From NCBI RefSeq assembly GCF_000172075.1, contig NZ_ABIC01000013.1, positions 36,197 to 100,196 on the forward strand: DNA of 64,000 nt. The letters are read 5' to 3'. The notes beneath the pieces are model-generated. The model saw nothing but the letters and a program-made list of their open reading frames with translations, was not told where the DNA came from and made no database searches. The translations under genes and the position numbers were made by a program. Source of the stretch: Shewanella benthica KT99. GTDB taxonomy: Bacteria; Pseudomonadota; Gammaproteobacteria; Enterobacterales; Shewanellaceae. Below are positions 1-9,648 of this stretch, in pieces. The stretch's first letter is position 1. The number at the start of each line of letters is the position of its first letter.

Positions 1-68
1 GGGGGTGAGAATGTGCTCGGTCTCTGTTAAAATCCCGCCGTCTTAACCCTATGTCGGATGATCATTAA

Positions 69-557
69 ATGGTTTGGATCGATTACGCCATTCTCACTGT
101 TATCGGAGTCTCGACTCTAATCAGCTTGCTTCGTGGTTTCGCTAAAGAAGCCATGTCCTTAGTCGTCTGGTTTGCAGCCTTCTTTGTCGCGAGTCAGTTT
201 TATCAAGACCTCGCGGTTTACCTCACCCAAATGCAAGATGAAATGCTTCGTAATGGCGTCGCAGTTGCTATTCTATTTATAGCGACACTTATCATCGGCG
301 CGCTGATTAATTATCTCATCGGTCAGTTGGTCGATAAAACTGGCTTATCCGGGACCGACAGAGTCTTGGGCCTGTGTTTTGGGGCCTTGAGAGGCGCCTT
401 AATTGTCAGCGCGTTACTGTTTTTCCTGGATGCGTTTACGGGCGCACCCAATACGGATTGGTGGCAGAACTCAACACTCGTGCCCGAATTCGGCGTTGTT
501 ATCCAGTGGTTTTTTGACTACATAGAAAACACGTCAAGCTTTGTACCCCAAATATAA
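69..557 (+). CDS. cvpA: CvpA family inner-membrane protein
   Basis: A 162-residue membrane protein with about four hydrophobic segments (roughly residues 5-20, 28-48, 63-85 and 100-123). The start MVWIDYAIL and the conserved loop LIGQLVDKTGLSGTDRVLG near residues 83-101 are typical of CvpA, known in E. coli for colicin V production and for envelope and bile tolerance. It lies 99 bp upstream of purF, the order usual in gammaproteobacteria, so co-transcription with purF is likely. The 68 bp before it hold no recognisable gene. Confidence 0.95.
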   Translation: MVWIDYAILTVIGVSTLISLLRGFAKEAMSLVVWFAAFFVASQFYQDLAVYLTQMQDEMLRNGVAVAILFIATLIIGALINYLIGQLVDKTGLSGTDRVLGLCFGALRGALIVSALLFFLDAFTGAPNTDWWQNSTLVPEFGVVIQWFFDYIENTSSFVPQI

Positions 558-656
558 AATGCATTAAAGCATTAGTAGGTTTAGCTTAAATCGATACTGA
601 CTTTTGCGACTAAAAATTATAATTATCAGAACATCTTACAATGAGGAATCTCACCC

Positions 657-2171
657 ATGTGTGGTATCGTCGGAATAGTTGGCCGGTCATCGGTTAATCA
701 GCCTATCTATGATGCACTAACCGTACTCCAGCATCGCGGACAAGATGCTGCAGGTATCGTGACTGTTGATGGGAATGCGTTTAGATTACGTAAGGCCAAT
801 GGTCTGGTTAAAGACGTATTTGAAGTGAAACATATGCAACGCCTGCAAGGTAACATAGGTATCGGTCATGTCCGTTACCCCACCGCAGGCAGCTCGAGTG
901 CATCTGAGGCGCAACCTTTCTACGTAAACTCGCCATTTGGTATTTCATTAGCCCATAACGGCAACTTGACCAATACCGTAGAGTTACACAAGCGTCTGCG
1001 CAAGCAGCGCCGTCATGTGAACACCACCTCTGACTCTGAAGTCTTGTTAAACCTGTTGGCCGATGAGCTTCAGCAGTGTACCAACGAGAGTTTAAGCGCC
1101 GATGAAGTGTTCGATGCGGTTGCTAATGTGCACACCTTGATTCGTGGTGCCTACGCCGTCGTTGCCTTGATCATAGGTCAAGGCATGGTCGCTTTTCGTG
1201 ACCCATTCGGTATTCGTCCTCTGGTACTGGGTAAGCAAGAGACCGAGAACGGCGTCGAATATATGGTTGCCTCCGAGAGTGTGGCGCTCGATTCGGTTGG
1301 CTTCACACTGATGCGAGATATCGCGCCGGGCGAAGCCGTGTATATTACTCAAGATGGTGAGCTATACACACGTCAGTGCGCTAAAGATCCCGTCTACGCA
1401 CCTTGTTTATTCGAATTCGTTTACTTCGCACGTCCCGACTCAACCATAGATAAAGTCTCTGTCTACGGTAGTCGGGTGAACATGGGCGCTAAGCTAGGTG
1501 AGAAGATTAAGCGTGAATGGGAAGATCATGATATAGATGTGATTATCCCCATTCCGGAAACGTCATGTGACACTGCGTTAGAGATAGCGCGTCACTTGGA
1601 TCTTCCATATCGCCAAGGTTTCGTTAAAAACCGTTATATTGGCCGTACTTTTATCATGCCTGGTCAGCAGGAGCGTAAGAAGTCGGTACGTCGTAAACTC
1701 AATGCCATAGGTGTCGAGTTTAAGGGCAAGAATGTCTTGTTGGTCGATGACTCTGTGGTACGTGGTACGACTTCAGAGCAGATCATTCAGATGGCTCGTG
1801 AAGCCGGCGCTAACAAGGTGTATTTTGCTTCTGCAGCACCGGAAATTCGCTTTCCTAACGTCTATGGGATCGATATGCCAACGGCGAGTGAGTTGATTGC
1901 TCATGGTCGTGATGTCGAAGAGATCAGTAAGATGATTGGTGCCGATGGCATGATCTTCCAGGATCTTGACGATCTGATTGATGCGGTTCGCATGGAAAAC
2001 CCTGAGATTAAGCGTTTCGAGACCTCGGTATTCGATGGCAATTACATCACTAACGATGTGGATCAGAATTATCTGGATCACATCACTCAGTTACGTAATG
2101 ATGATGCTAAAGCTAATCGCAACCAAGATATCGGCACTAACTTAGAGCTTCATAACGTTTGTCATCCATAA
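657..2171 (+). CDS. purF: Amidophosphoribosyltransferase
   Basis: Catalyses the first committed step of purine synthesis, converting PRPP and glutamine to phosphoribosylamine. The 504-residue length is normal. The start MCGIVGIVG places the glutaminase nucleophile at Cys2. The N-terminal Ntn-hydrolase domain covers about residues 1-230 ([17 protein letters not shown]). The phosphoribosyltransferase domain has the PRPP loop [14 protein letters not shown] near residue 360. No Fe-S cysteine cluster is seen, as in the E. coli type. GAGG stands 10 nt before the ATG. No PurR-like operator was recognised upstream. Confidence 0.98.
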   Translation: MCGIVGIVGRSSVNQPIYDALTVLQHRGQDAAGIVTVDGNAFRLRKANGLVKDVFEVKHMQRLQGNIGIGHVRYPTAGSSSASEAQPFYVNSPFGISLAHNGNLTNTVELHKRLRKQRRHVNTTSDSEVLLNLLADELQQCTNESLSADEVFDAVANVHTLIRGAYAVVALIIGQGMVAFRDPFGIRPLVLGKQETENGVEYMVASESVALDSVGFTLMRDIAPGEAVYITQDGELYTRQCAKDPVYAPCLFEFVYFARPDSTIDKVSVYGSRVNMGAKLGEKIKREWEDHDIDVIIPIPETSCDTALEIARHLDLPYRQGFVKNRYIGRTFIMPGQQERKKSVRRKLNAIGVEFKGKNVLLVDDSVVRGTTSEQIIQMAREAGANKVYFASAAPEIRFPNVYGIDMPTASELIAHGRDVEEISKMIGADGMIFQDLDDLIDAVRMENPEIKRFETSVFDGNYITNDVDQNYLDHITQLRNDDAKANRNQDIGTNLELHNVCHP

Positions 2172-2226
2172 ACACTCGCTTAACTGCGAGTGTCTTCTTA
2201 GGGAAGGCGAGTTAACGTGTAGAAAG

Positions 2227-2258
2227 CCGACATATCAAGTTTGAGTGTCGGTTTTTTT
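2227..2258 (+). terminator. Rho-independent terminator after purF
   Basis: The stem CCGACA (2227-2232) pairs with TGTCGG (2246-2251) and is followed by seven T. A second perfect 8-bp hairpin (2172-2179 with 2186-2193) begins one base after the purF stop but lacks a long T run. Confidence 0.8.
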
Positions 2259-2284
2259 ATGGTTCAAATTTGGGGGGAATGAAG

Positions 2285-3205
2285 ATGGCACAGGAAAATA
2301 GATATCCAATCGGCATCACGGGTCAGCAATGGGGCGAGGCGGAAAAGGCACTCTGGTTAACTAAGCAGACGATTAAGCGCTCCTATCAAGCAGAGGTGGC
2401 CGCGAAAATTGCGCCACTTGCCGAGCACTTTCAAGTCGAGCAGTATGGCGCCTTGTCTTATCACCCCAGCGAATACCCCCTGTTTGTGGTCAAGTCTAGG
2501 CAGTGGAGTGAAGATAAGCCGACTGTGTTAGTCACGGGCGGGGTTCACGGCTATGAAACAAGTGGCGTACAAGGGGCGATACGTTTCTTGGAAACCAAGG
2601 CTAAGGCGTACGAGGACAGGTTTAATATCCTGGTAGCCCCTTGCGTCAGCCCCTGGGGATATGAAACCATCAACCGCTGGAATCCCAATGCCCTAGACCC
2701 TAATCGCTCATTCTATCGAGACAGTCCTGCCGAAGAGTCGGCGGCCTTGATGGCGTATATTGCAGATTTAGGCATTGATATCACCGTGCATATCGATCTA
2801 CATGAAACCACAGATACAGATAACTCAGCGTTCAGGCCTGCCTTAGCGGCCAGAGATGCGGTGGAGCATAGCAATTGGAATATCCCCGATGGTTTTTATC
2901 TGGTGGGCAACACTGAGCTGCCGGCCGAGGCGTTTCAAACTGCAATTATCGAGTCGGTGGAGAAGGTTACCCACATAGCCCCAGCCGATGATGTTGGTAA
3001 GCTTATCGGTGTCGCCCTGTCTCAGTTTGGCGTAATCAACTATGCCACTAAGGCTCTGGGACTGTGTATTGGCTTTAGTGACAGCATCTATGCCACCACG
3101 ACAGAAGTGTACCCGGATAGCCCTAAGGTCGATGATGAAAATTGTATTTTAGCGCAGGTAGCGGCAATCACAGCTGGATTGGATTATATCTTGCCACTTT
3201 CTTAA
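2285..3205 (+). CDS. M14-family zinc carboxypeptidase-like protein
   Basis: A 306-residue protein of the M14 / succinylglutamate desuccinylase-aspartoacylase superfamily. The zinc-binding HxxE is in GGVHGYETSG (His88, Glu91). DPNRSF supplies the usual Asn-Arg pair, HIDLHE the third zinc ligand, and the Glu in TTTEVYP is the likely catalytic base. There is no signal peptide, so it is probably cytoplasmic; substrate unknown. The frame is open upstream from a TTG at 2270, but ATG 2285 is preferred because GGGGGGA sits 6 nt upstream. Confidence 0.8.
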   Translation: MAQENRYPIGITGQQWGEAEKALWLTKQTIKRSYQAEVAAKIAPLAEHFQVEQYGALSYHPSEYPLFVVKSRQWSEDKPTVLVTGGVHGYETSGVQGAIRFLETKAKAYEDRFNILVAPCVSPWGYETINRWNPNALDPNRSFYRDSPAEESAALMAYIADLGIDITVHIDLHETTDTDNSAFRPALAARDAVEHSNWNIPDGFYLVGNTELPAEAFQTAIIESVEKVTHIAPADDVGKLIGVALSQFGVINYATKALGLCIGFSDSIYATTTEVYPDSPKVDDENCILAQVAAITAGLDYILPLS

Positions 3206-3208
3206 TCG

Positions 3209-3227
3209 TTAAATGATAATCATTCTC
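3209..3227. promoter_or_regulatory. Candidate Fur box
   Basis: A 12-bp core ATGATAATCATT identical to the centre of the 19-bp Fur consensus, with about 15 of 19 positions matching overall. It starts four bases after the M14 gene stop and 127 bp before topB. No obvious iron gene is adjacent, so the target is unclear. Confidence 0.4.
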
Positions 3228-3353
3228 AAGTGAATTTACACAATAACCAGGTTTTGTTGGCTATAGTTGGGAGTTATTACCCGCTGTGATTGCAGCTAGT
3301 GTCGCTTTAGGCTAAAGTTACTGGTAATTTGTACAGTAGTTTGAGTTCCCGTT

Positions 3354-5303
3354 ATGATTCTTTATATTGCAGAAAAACCTTCCCTCGGCCGAGCCATCGC
3401 CGATGTGCTGCCTAAGCCCCATAAAAAGGGTGACGGTCATATCATGGCGGCGAACGGTGATTGTGTTTCCTGGTGTATCGGTCATCTGTTGGAGCAGGCC
3501 GAGCCCGATAGTTACGATGCCGCATACAAGTCGTGGAAGTTTGAACATCTGCCTATCATTCCCGAAAAGTGGAAGATGAAGCCTAAACCTAAGACCCGCA
3601 GTCAATTGACCGTGCTTAGGGGCTTAGTCAAAAAAGCCACTCAACTGGTTAATGCCGGCGATCCTGACCGGGAGGGCCAGCTGTTAGTCGACGAGGTGAT
3701 CTCTCATTTTGGCGTCAAGGGCGATAAGCTTAACCAGACACTGCGTCTGCTGATCAGCGATCTCAACCCCAAAGCGGTGAAACGTGCACTGGGTCAGATG
3801 CGCAGTAACCGCGAATTTATTCCCCTGTCTACTTCTGCCTTAGCCCGTTCTCGTGCCGATTGGCTCTATGGTATGAACATGACCAGGGCCTACACTCTAC
3901 AAGGGCGTAAGGTAGGTTATCAGGGCGTGTTATCAGTAGGGCGAGTGCAGACTCCCTTGCTAGGTTTAGTGGTTCGCCGGGATGAAGAGATAGCTAAGTT
4001 TGTTTCTAAGTCTTTCTATGAGGTTCTGGCCAAGCTGACGACAGAGAAAAATGAGGCGTTTACCGTTAAGTGGCAGCCCAGTGAAGCCTGCCAACCTTAT
4101 ATGGATGAAGAAGGCAGAGTCTTGTCTAAAGGGCTGGCGCAGAATGTTGCCGGTCGCATCAGTGATAAACCGGCACAAGTCACTCAGGTTATTGCCAAAG
4201 ATAAGCAGCAAAATGCGCCTCTACCTTATAGTCTGTCTTCGCTGCAGATCGATGCAGCCAAGCGATATGGCATGAGCGCCAAAGAGGTGCTCGACACCTG
4301 TCAGACGCTTTATGAGCGACACAAGTTGATCACTTATCCCAGATCCGACAGTCGTTACTTGCCGGCGGAGCAGTTTGCCCAAGCCCCTCAAGTCATAGCT
4401 GCGGTGCTATCAGGGGCTGGTGAGTTAGTCGAAAAAAGTGATAAGCCAGATCCTAAGATTAAATCTAAGGCCTGGAACGACAGCAAGGTCGATGCTCACC
4501 ATGCCATTATACCCACAGAAAAAAGAGCCAATCTCTCCAGTCTGAGTGCTCGGGAAAAACAGATTTACCTGCAAGTGGCGCGTCAATATCTTGCCCAGTT
4601 CTATCCGCCTTACCTCTATAGCGAAACTGAAGTTCATGTGTTGATCGAGGGCGGTCACTTCAAGACCAAGGCAAAGCAGGAAAGGGCGCAGGGGTGGAAG
4701 CAGCTATTTACGCGAAATAAGTCTGGTAACGCAAATAGCGCGAGCACTGGCCAGGAAGACGATGATGAGTCACAGCAGAAGTTGCCAGCGCTGAAGAAGG
4801 GTCAGTCTTTGCATTCCGGGACTGGCGAGCTAATCGAGAAACAGACCCAGCCAGCAAAACATTTTACCGATGCCACTCTGCTTGGCGCGATGACAGGGAT
4901 TAATCGCTATGTAACGGATCCCGAGATCCGCAAGATATTGAAAGATACGGATGGACTGGGCACCGAAGCGACCCGAGCCGGCATCATAGAATTACTGTTT
5001 AAGCGCACCTTCCTCAGCAGGCAAGGAAAAACCATTATCTCCACCGAGGTCGGCAGGGGGCTGATCAACAGTCTACCTTTGAGTGCCACTACGCCGGATA
5101 TGACCGCGTTGTGGGAGAGTAATCTCGATGCCATCAGTCGCAAGGAAGCTAACTATCAAAGTTTTATGACGCCACTCATCGACTCGCTTAGCCACTTGAT
5201 CACTCAGGCTGGCTCGCAGCTGCCGACAGCCTTAAAAGGGGTCAAAGCGCCTAAGAGCAGCTTTAACAAGCGTCGCTACACGAAGAAGAAAGCCAAGAGT
5301 TAA
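3354..5303 (+). CDS. topB: DNA topoisomerase III
   Basis: A type IA topoisomerase of 649 residues that relaxes and decatenates DNA in replication and repair. The N-terminal Toprim domain has MILYIAEKPSLGRAIA and the metal-binding DPDREGQLLVDE around residue 103. The catalytic tyrosine is Tyr328 in ITYPRSDSRYLP, the same position as in E. coli TopB. The C-terminus ends in a basic tail (KRRYTKKKAKS). It is monocistronic in appearance, and no clear terminator was found after it. Confidence 0.97.
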   Translation: MILYIAEKPSLGRAIADVLPKPHKKGDGHIMAANGDCVSWCIGHLLEQAEPDSYDAAYKSWKFEHLPIIPEKWKMKPKPKTRSQLTVLRGLVKKATQLVNAGDPDREGQLLVDEVISHFGVKGDKLNQTLRLLISDLNPKAVKRALGQMRSNREFIPLSTSALARSRADWLYGMNMTRAYTLQGRKVGYQGVLSVGRVQTPLLGLVVRRDEEIAKFVSKSFYEVLAKLTTEKNEAFTVKWQPSEACQPYMDEEGRVLSKGLAQNVAGRISDKPAQVTQVIAKDKQQNAPLPYSLSSLQIDAAKRYGMSAKEVLDTCQTLYERHKLITYPRSDSRYLPAEQFAQAPQVIAAVLSGAGELVEKSDKPDPKIKSKAWNDSKVDAHHAIIPTEKRANLSSLSAREKQIYLQVARQYLAQFYPPYLYSETEVHVLIEGGHFKTKAKQERAQGWKQLFTRNKSGNANSASTGQEDDDESQQKLPALKKGQSLHSGTGELIEKQTQPAKHFTDATLLGAMTGINRYVTDPEIRKILKDTDGLGTEATRAGIIELLFKRTFLSRQGKTIISTEVGRGLINSLPLSATTPDMTALWESNLDAISRKEANYQSFMTPLIDSLSHLITQAGSQLPTALKGVKAPKSSFNKRRYTKKKAKS

Positions 5304-5320
5304 TCATAGGTATTAATCAA

Positions 5321-5463
5321 TTACAGGATGAAGGTGGATACCTGAGAGCTGAGATCGTTGGCACGCTCTTTCAGTTTCTTGGCTTGTGATAAGTCAGCCA
5401 TCGCCGCTAGGGTTATCTCATCGGTGACATCTTTAATCGCGACGGTATTTTGGGTTATTTCAT
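5321..5463 (-). pseudogene. Tail fragment of a methyl-accepting chemotaxis protein
   Basis: Read on the minus strand, this gives about 46 residues ending in LSSQVSTFIL and a stop. The stretch includes DVTDEITLAAMADLSQAKKL and ERANDLSSQVSTF, the pattern of an MCP C-terminal methylation helix and last residues. There is no start codon and no signalling domain, so it is a relic. Its upstream edge merges with the 3' end of the DUF4250 gene. The assignment rests on pattern only. Confidence 0.55.
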
Positions 5464-5649
5464 CTCTCGGTATCGATTACTGACTGAGTCGTAAGTGAAG
5501 CCCGCATCACTCAGTTTCTTCTCAAGCTGATCACCGGGAATATCCAGATCATAAAAAAGAGCCTGCTTATCTTCACAGGTGAGACGCAAGTGCTCATTGA
5601 CTATGCCGATCAAGATATCACTGCTTAAGTTTGTTAAATGGTAATCCAT
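5455..5649 (-). CDS. DUF4250 domain protein
   Basis: A small 64-residue soluble protein matching the DUF4250 pattern: an N-terminal LSSDILIGIVNEHLR helix, a central LFYDLDIPGDQLEKKL and the closing GFTYDSVSNRY. Function is unknown. A GAAGAGCG ribosome-binding sequence precedes the ATG. The gene runs straight into the chemoreceptor relic downstream, so its 3' neighbourhood has been rearranged. Confidence 0.75.
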   Translation of the reverse strand: MDYHLTNLSSDILIGIVNEHLRLTCEDKQALFYDLDIPGDQLEKKLSDAGFTYDSVSNRYREMK

Positions 5650-6175
5650 CGCTCTTCATCCCGTTAGTATGTGACCTTTCTTCTTTAGGTTTAGTCTAGT
5701 TAAGCTAGGCTTGCCATTCACCGTTCAGCAAAAGCTTTTAAACATCGAGAAAACGCCTGGGTATACAGCGTGTCTCCTACGGCACTCAGCAGGCTAAATC
5801 TTAATCCAGGACATCGGCGCACTTTTGGATGATTCAGTGAGTTTGCCTCTAATCGAGCTAAGCCACTACTTGCTCTTTACCATAAAGATCCAAAAACCAT
5901 TGAGATTCGCTTCGATGTTTATCTTGCTTTCGATGAGTCGGTATCTCAATGGAGGCGTGAAATGTTGCGTTGTCGTCAATCCCTGCACACACGCAACTTA
6001 TTGACTCGAAATTATGGCTTCGATGATCGAATATTACCCGTAAATGCCGAAATAGCGGCTGAGCTATAAATTGACCGCTCTTCTCTCCATTCACGCAAGA
6101 TTGTTTATAGACTGACTAGCTGTCATTATTTGTGGATTGAATGTTTAACTGACAATCAAACTTTAAAGAGGTCAC
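5650..6175. other. Intergenic region with an unassigned open frame
   Basis: No confident gene. The plus strand is open without a good start from 5833 to 6069 (about 78 codons, containing YGFDDRILPVNAEIAAEL and a stop). The minus strand is open over 5858-6094. The plus-strand reading looks somewhat more protein-like and could be the 3' end of a lost gene, but no family was recognised. Confidence 0.3.
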
Positions 6176-7117
6176 ATGCTAGAAAATATAAACCGCTTTT
6201 TCCCTATCTTTGCACTACTCGGTGCTACAACGGCTTATTTTATGCCGCAGTGGTTTATCGAGCTTAAATTCTTAATCGTGCCTCTGCTGATCATTATCAT
6301 GCTTTCTATGGGCTTAACCCTTAGCTTAGATGATTTTTCTAGGGCGCTTAAGCAGAAGCGCGCCGTGTTGGTTGGTCTCATTCTGCAATTTAGTATCATG
6401 CCTACCAGTGCACTGCTTATCAGTTTAGCCCTAGGCTTAGATCGTGACCTGATCATAGGTATGGTGCTGGTAGGTAGCGTGGCTGGTGGCACTGCTTCAA
6501 ACGTGGTCTGTTATCTGGCAAAAGGCGATGTGGCATTGTCGATCACCATGACCGCACTTTCCACCTTGGCAGGCGTGTTACTCACCCCATTGATTATTAA
6601 CCTGCTCTTGGGGCAGATGATAGATATTCCACTGTCGGCAATGCTGATAAGCTTGGTCAAAATTGTGCTTATGCCAGTGGCGGTTGGTGTGTTAATTAAC
6701 CACTTCTTTCGCTCTGTGATCAGTAAAATTACGCCGCTACTGCCTCTGGTGTCGATACTGGCCATTGTTATGGCAATCACCATTATCGTGGCATTGAATG
6801 CGGCTCAGTTCGATAAGGTAGGCCCAATTATCTTAGTCGCTGTAGTGTTACATAACAGCCTAGGACTCATACTGGGTTATACCTGTTGTCGTTTATTAGG
6901 GTTCAGCCACAAGGTCTGCAAGACCATCTCTATCGAGGTTGGTCTGCAAAACTCCGGCCTGGCCACGGCGTTATGTATCAAGTTTTTCAGTCCCGCATCG
7001 GCGCTACCTGCTGCGATATTTTCTATCTGGCATAACTTGTCTGGCGCCTTATTAGCGGGGTATTGGTCGAGGGAACAGCAGAAAAATCTTAAACAGGATT
7101 ATGTGGCTGATAAATAG
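6176..7117 (+). CDS. Bile acid:sodium symporter (BASS) family transporter
   Basis: A 313-residue integral membrane protein with about nine or ten hydrophobic helices. Typical features of the BASS/SBF fold are LSMGLTLSLDDF near residue 44, GSVAGGTASNVVCYLAKGD near 100 (a core sodium-site loop) and the late EVGLQNSGLATAL motif. Substrates of bacterial members include organic anions and pantoate-like compounds, so the real cargo is open. AAAGAG precedes the ATG. The CDF gene follows after 48 bp and may be co-transcribed. Confidence 0.9.
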   Translation: MLENINRFFPIFALLGATTAYFMPQWFIELKFLIVPLLIIIMLSMGLTLSLDDFSRALKQKRAVLVGLILQFSIMPTSALLISLALGLDRDLIIGMVLVGSVAGGTASNVVCYLAKGDVALSITMTALSTLAGVLLTPLIINLLLGQMIDIPLSAMLISLVKIVLMPVAVGVLINHFFRSVISKITPLLPLVSILAIVMAITIIVALNAAQFDKVGPIILVAVVLHNSLGLILGYTCCRLLGFSHKVCKTISIEVGLQNSGLATALCIKFFSPASALPAAIFSIWHNLSGALLAGYWSREQQKNLKQDYVADK

Positions 7118-7165
7118 AGCCAGAACAGTATTCACGCTTATATTTTGTTTTAAAGGAGTTCGTTA

Positions 7166-8071
7166 ATGGCACACGATCATAGCGCAGCGGGACACTCTCA
7201 TGGCTCGGGGAATCAAAGGGCAGTTGGTATCGCGGCGATTCTAACTGGCGGCTTTATGATTGCCGAAGTAGTGGGTGGCGTATTGTCGGGGTCGCTGGCC
7301 CTGATAGCCGATGCGGGTCATATGCTGACAGATTTCGTCGCCTTGAGCTTGGCCTGGTTTGCCTTTCATTTAGCCAAGCGTCCCGCGTCTTGGCAAACTA
7401 CTTATGGCTTCGATCGTTTTTCGGTATTGGCAGCCTTGGTCAATGGCCTGTCTCTTTTTCTGATCGCCGCATGGATCTGTTTTGAAGCCTTTAAGCGACT
7501 TAACGAGCCGGTAGAAGTCCTCGGTGGGACTATGCTTTTGATTGCTGTCGCTGGTCTAATTGTTAATATTCTCGCTTTTTGGATCTTGACCCGAGGCGAG
7601 AAGGATAACCTGAATATCAAGGCGGCAATCTTACATGTTGCAGGAGACTTACTTGGATCTGTCGGCGCAATCATTGCCTCATTAGTCATTATCTATACTG
7701 GCTGGACGCCCATAGATCCTATTCTCTCAGTGTTTGTTGCGATCATCATTTTACGTTCAGCCTGGCACGTAGTGCGTGAGAGTGGACATATTCTGTTGGA
7801 AGGTGCGCCACGGGGATTCGACCGACGTAAGCTTATCGAAGACTTGGAAGCTGAACTCTCAGACGTGATTAAGGTTCACCACGTTCATGCCTGGTCTATC
7901 ACTCAGGAGCGACCCATGATCACCCTCGAAGTTGATGTCAACGAAGATGCAGACATAGGCCAGATAAAAATGGCGGTAAAAAAATTACTGCAGCAGCGCT
8001 TCGCAATAGCGCACTCAACCGTTGAAATAAATCAGTACTGTCAGCAGCAGGAGTCTGATCTCAAGGACTAA
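7166..8071 (+). CDS. Cation diffusion facilitator family metal exporter
   Basis: A CzcD/ZitB-type exporter of 301 residues that would pump Zn2+ or a similar divalent ion out of the cytoplasm in exchange for protons. It opens with a His-rich stretch (MAHDHSAAGHSHGSG). Six membrane helices follow, with the metal-site motifs DAGHMLTD in helix 2 and HVAGDLLGS in helix 5. The C-terminal cytoplasmic domain has VHHVHAWSI. GGAG lies 6-9 nt before the ATG. Confidence 0.93.
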   Translation: MAHDHSAAGHSHGSGNQRAVGIAAILTGGFMIAEVVGGVLSGSLALIADAGHMLTDFVALSLAWFAFHLAKRPASWQTTYGFDRFSVLAALVNGLSLFLIAAWICFEAFKRLNEPVEVLGGTMLLIAVAGLIVNILAFWILTRGEKDNLNIKAAILHVAGDLLGSVGAIIASLVIIYTGWTPIDPILSVFVAIIILRSAWHVVRESGHILLEGAPRGFDRRKLIEDLEAELSDVIKVHHVHAWSITQERPMITLEVDVNEDADIGQIKMAVKKLLQQRFAIAHSTVEINQYCQQQESDLKD

Positions 8072-8145
8072 CACAGTAACCATGCTGAAGAATGTTTTAT
8101 ATGGGATCTTGGCATGATTGGCTATGTATTACCGGCCGTGATTTA

Positions 8146-8201
8146 GTGACTGCTATTAAGAGACTGTTATTAAGTAACTGTTATTAAGTAACTGTTATTC
8201 A
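8146..8201. repeat. Four tandem 14-bp repeats
   Basis: Four contiguous, slightly diverged units of GTAACTGTTATTAA in the gap between the CDF exporter and the next reading frame. The third unit is exact. Function unknown. Confidence 0.85.
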
Positions 8202-8249
8202 GTGGCAGGGCTTAAGGAGAGGGACTGCACAAGATGAGTCGATACCTTA

Positions 8250-8543
8250 GTGGTTGATAATACTGAAAAGATGACATTCATTATGCCGGGACAAGCCGAT
8301 GTTTTAGTAGGGCGTCAGGCATTTCGCTCAGCGTTGGATGGTCTTGGGGATATTCTCCCACCAGGTTTTGAAATCACTGGTTTGCGTCAAATAGAGGGGG
8401 AGAGTGAAGTCGTCTCCATTGTTGAGTGGAAGTCCAATAACGTGGCAAGCTCTCAGCTTGCGGTCTTATTCAAGTTCGATGGAAATAAAATTTTTGAGGA
8501 GCGATGGTTCGTCGACATTGAGCAATGGAAAGGGGCTTTTTGA
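8250..8543 (+). CDS. SnoaL/NTF2-like protein, probably N-terminally truncated
   Basis: A 97-residue reading frame starting at GTG. It resembles the C-terminal two-thirds of SnoaL-like/NTF2 proteins: TFIMPGQADVLVGRQAFRSAL, then a strand-rich stretch ending in FDGNKIFEERWFVDIEQW. The usual first helix of about 30-40 residues is missing, and an in-frame stop lies just upstream at 8235. It may therefore be a degraded gene. No convincing ribosome-binding site was seen. Confidence 0.5.
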   Translation: MVDNTEKMTFIMPGQADVLVGRQAFRSALDGLGDILPPGFEITGLRQIEGESEVVSIVEWKSNNVASSQLAVLFKFDGNKIFEERWFVDIEQWKGAF

Positions 8544-8688
8544 GTTAGCTTCGAATGAGGTTCACTTGGTTAGTTCACTAACACGAAAATAGCCTAATAA
8601 ACGCTATGAAGCGTCTAGCGCGTACTCAATAACTTGGTGATCTGCTACACTGCTTTTGGTTATTTTTTTAATTTAAGATCAATTTGTT

Positions 8689-9501
8689 ATGCAGCGCCCA
8701 CCACTACGTCAAGCCAAAACCATCGATAACGTTTTTAATAGTGCCTATTGGCACCTTGGCCAGCAAGATTTTACCATTAATGAAATTCGCACCAAGCTTG
8801 AGCGTAAAACAGAAAACCAAGAATGGATTGAGACAGTACTCGCCAAACTCATAGAAAACGGTTACTTAAAAAATGACTATGACTTTGCAGTACGCTTTTG
8901 CGAGCTGTCCTTTAGTCATGAACTCGGTGCAGGCGCGATAAAACGTAAGTTGCAACGGCGCGGCGTACCCGTTACCGAGATAGATACTGCGATAGAGCGA
9001 GTGACGGACGAGCAAAACGTCGATGCCTTTGCGATGGCTACATCTAGGCTGCTAAGCCGATTCGTTAACTTTTATGGCACCAACAGAGAAAAAGTCTATG
9101 CCCAGATGACCACAAGAGGTTTTTCTCGTGTAGAAATTGATCACGCATTATCACAACATCCACAACGTGAAACACTGCGCAGTAAATTAGCCGTAAAAGC
9201 AGACAAAGCCGACTTAACAACTGAAATAATCAAACTGTTCAACAAAGGCAAAGGCGAAACCCTCATCCTGCAGGAACTAAAACAGCGACTGATTGATGTG
9301 AGCGACTTTGAAGATACCCTGTATCAATTAACACTTACAGAAAATGTCGATTTTTATCAAAGCTGCAAAAATGAGCTGGCTAAAAAGCGCTATGACCTAT
9401 CGGACTATAAAGAAAAGTCGAAAGCGTATGCGTATTTATCCCGTAAAGGGTTCGGCAGTGATGAAATAAAAGAGGCCATGAATCCGGATGATGACATCTA
9501 G
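8689..9501 (+). CDS. RecX-family protein, double length
   Basis: A 270-residue protein with RecX-type three-helix repeats. The first module is at about residues 15-100 (AYWHLGQQDFTINEIRTKL, then IENGYLKNDYDFAVRF and the GAIKRKLQRRGV helix). A last module at about residues 240-266 reads KAYAYLSRKGFGSDEIKEAM. Canonical RecX, which inhibits RecA filaments, is about 150-170 residues and lies next to recA. This copy is far longer and stands alone, so a RecA-modulating role is inference. Confidence 0.75.
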   Translation: MQRPPLRQAKTIDNVFNSAYWHLGQQDFTINEIRTKLERKTENQEWIETVLAKLIENGYLKNDYDFAVRFCELSFSHELGAGAIKRKLQRRGVPVTEIDTAIERVTDEQNVDAFAMATSRLLSRFVNFYGTNREKVYAQMTTRGFSRVEIDHALSQHPQRETLRSKLAVKADKADLTTEIIKLFNKGKGETLILQELKQRLIDVSDFEDTLYQLTLTENVDFYQSCKNELAKKRYDLSDYKEKSKAYAYLSRKGFGSDEIKEAMNPDDDI

Positions 9502-9648
9502 GAAGAAATCACTGAGACACCAGATTGGTCACTTGAAATATTCTAAAAAGTGATAGATTCGTGATGTCACTACACCTCTAGGCACTAAAAATGATGGCAA
9601 ATAAACTTAACATTGCCGCGTCTCACCTAACGCGATACGCTCTCTGAT

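Noticed and set aside
5858..6094. 78-codon minus-strand frame
   Set aside because: No family features, no ribosome-binding site, and antisense to another open frame.
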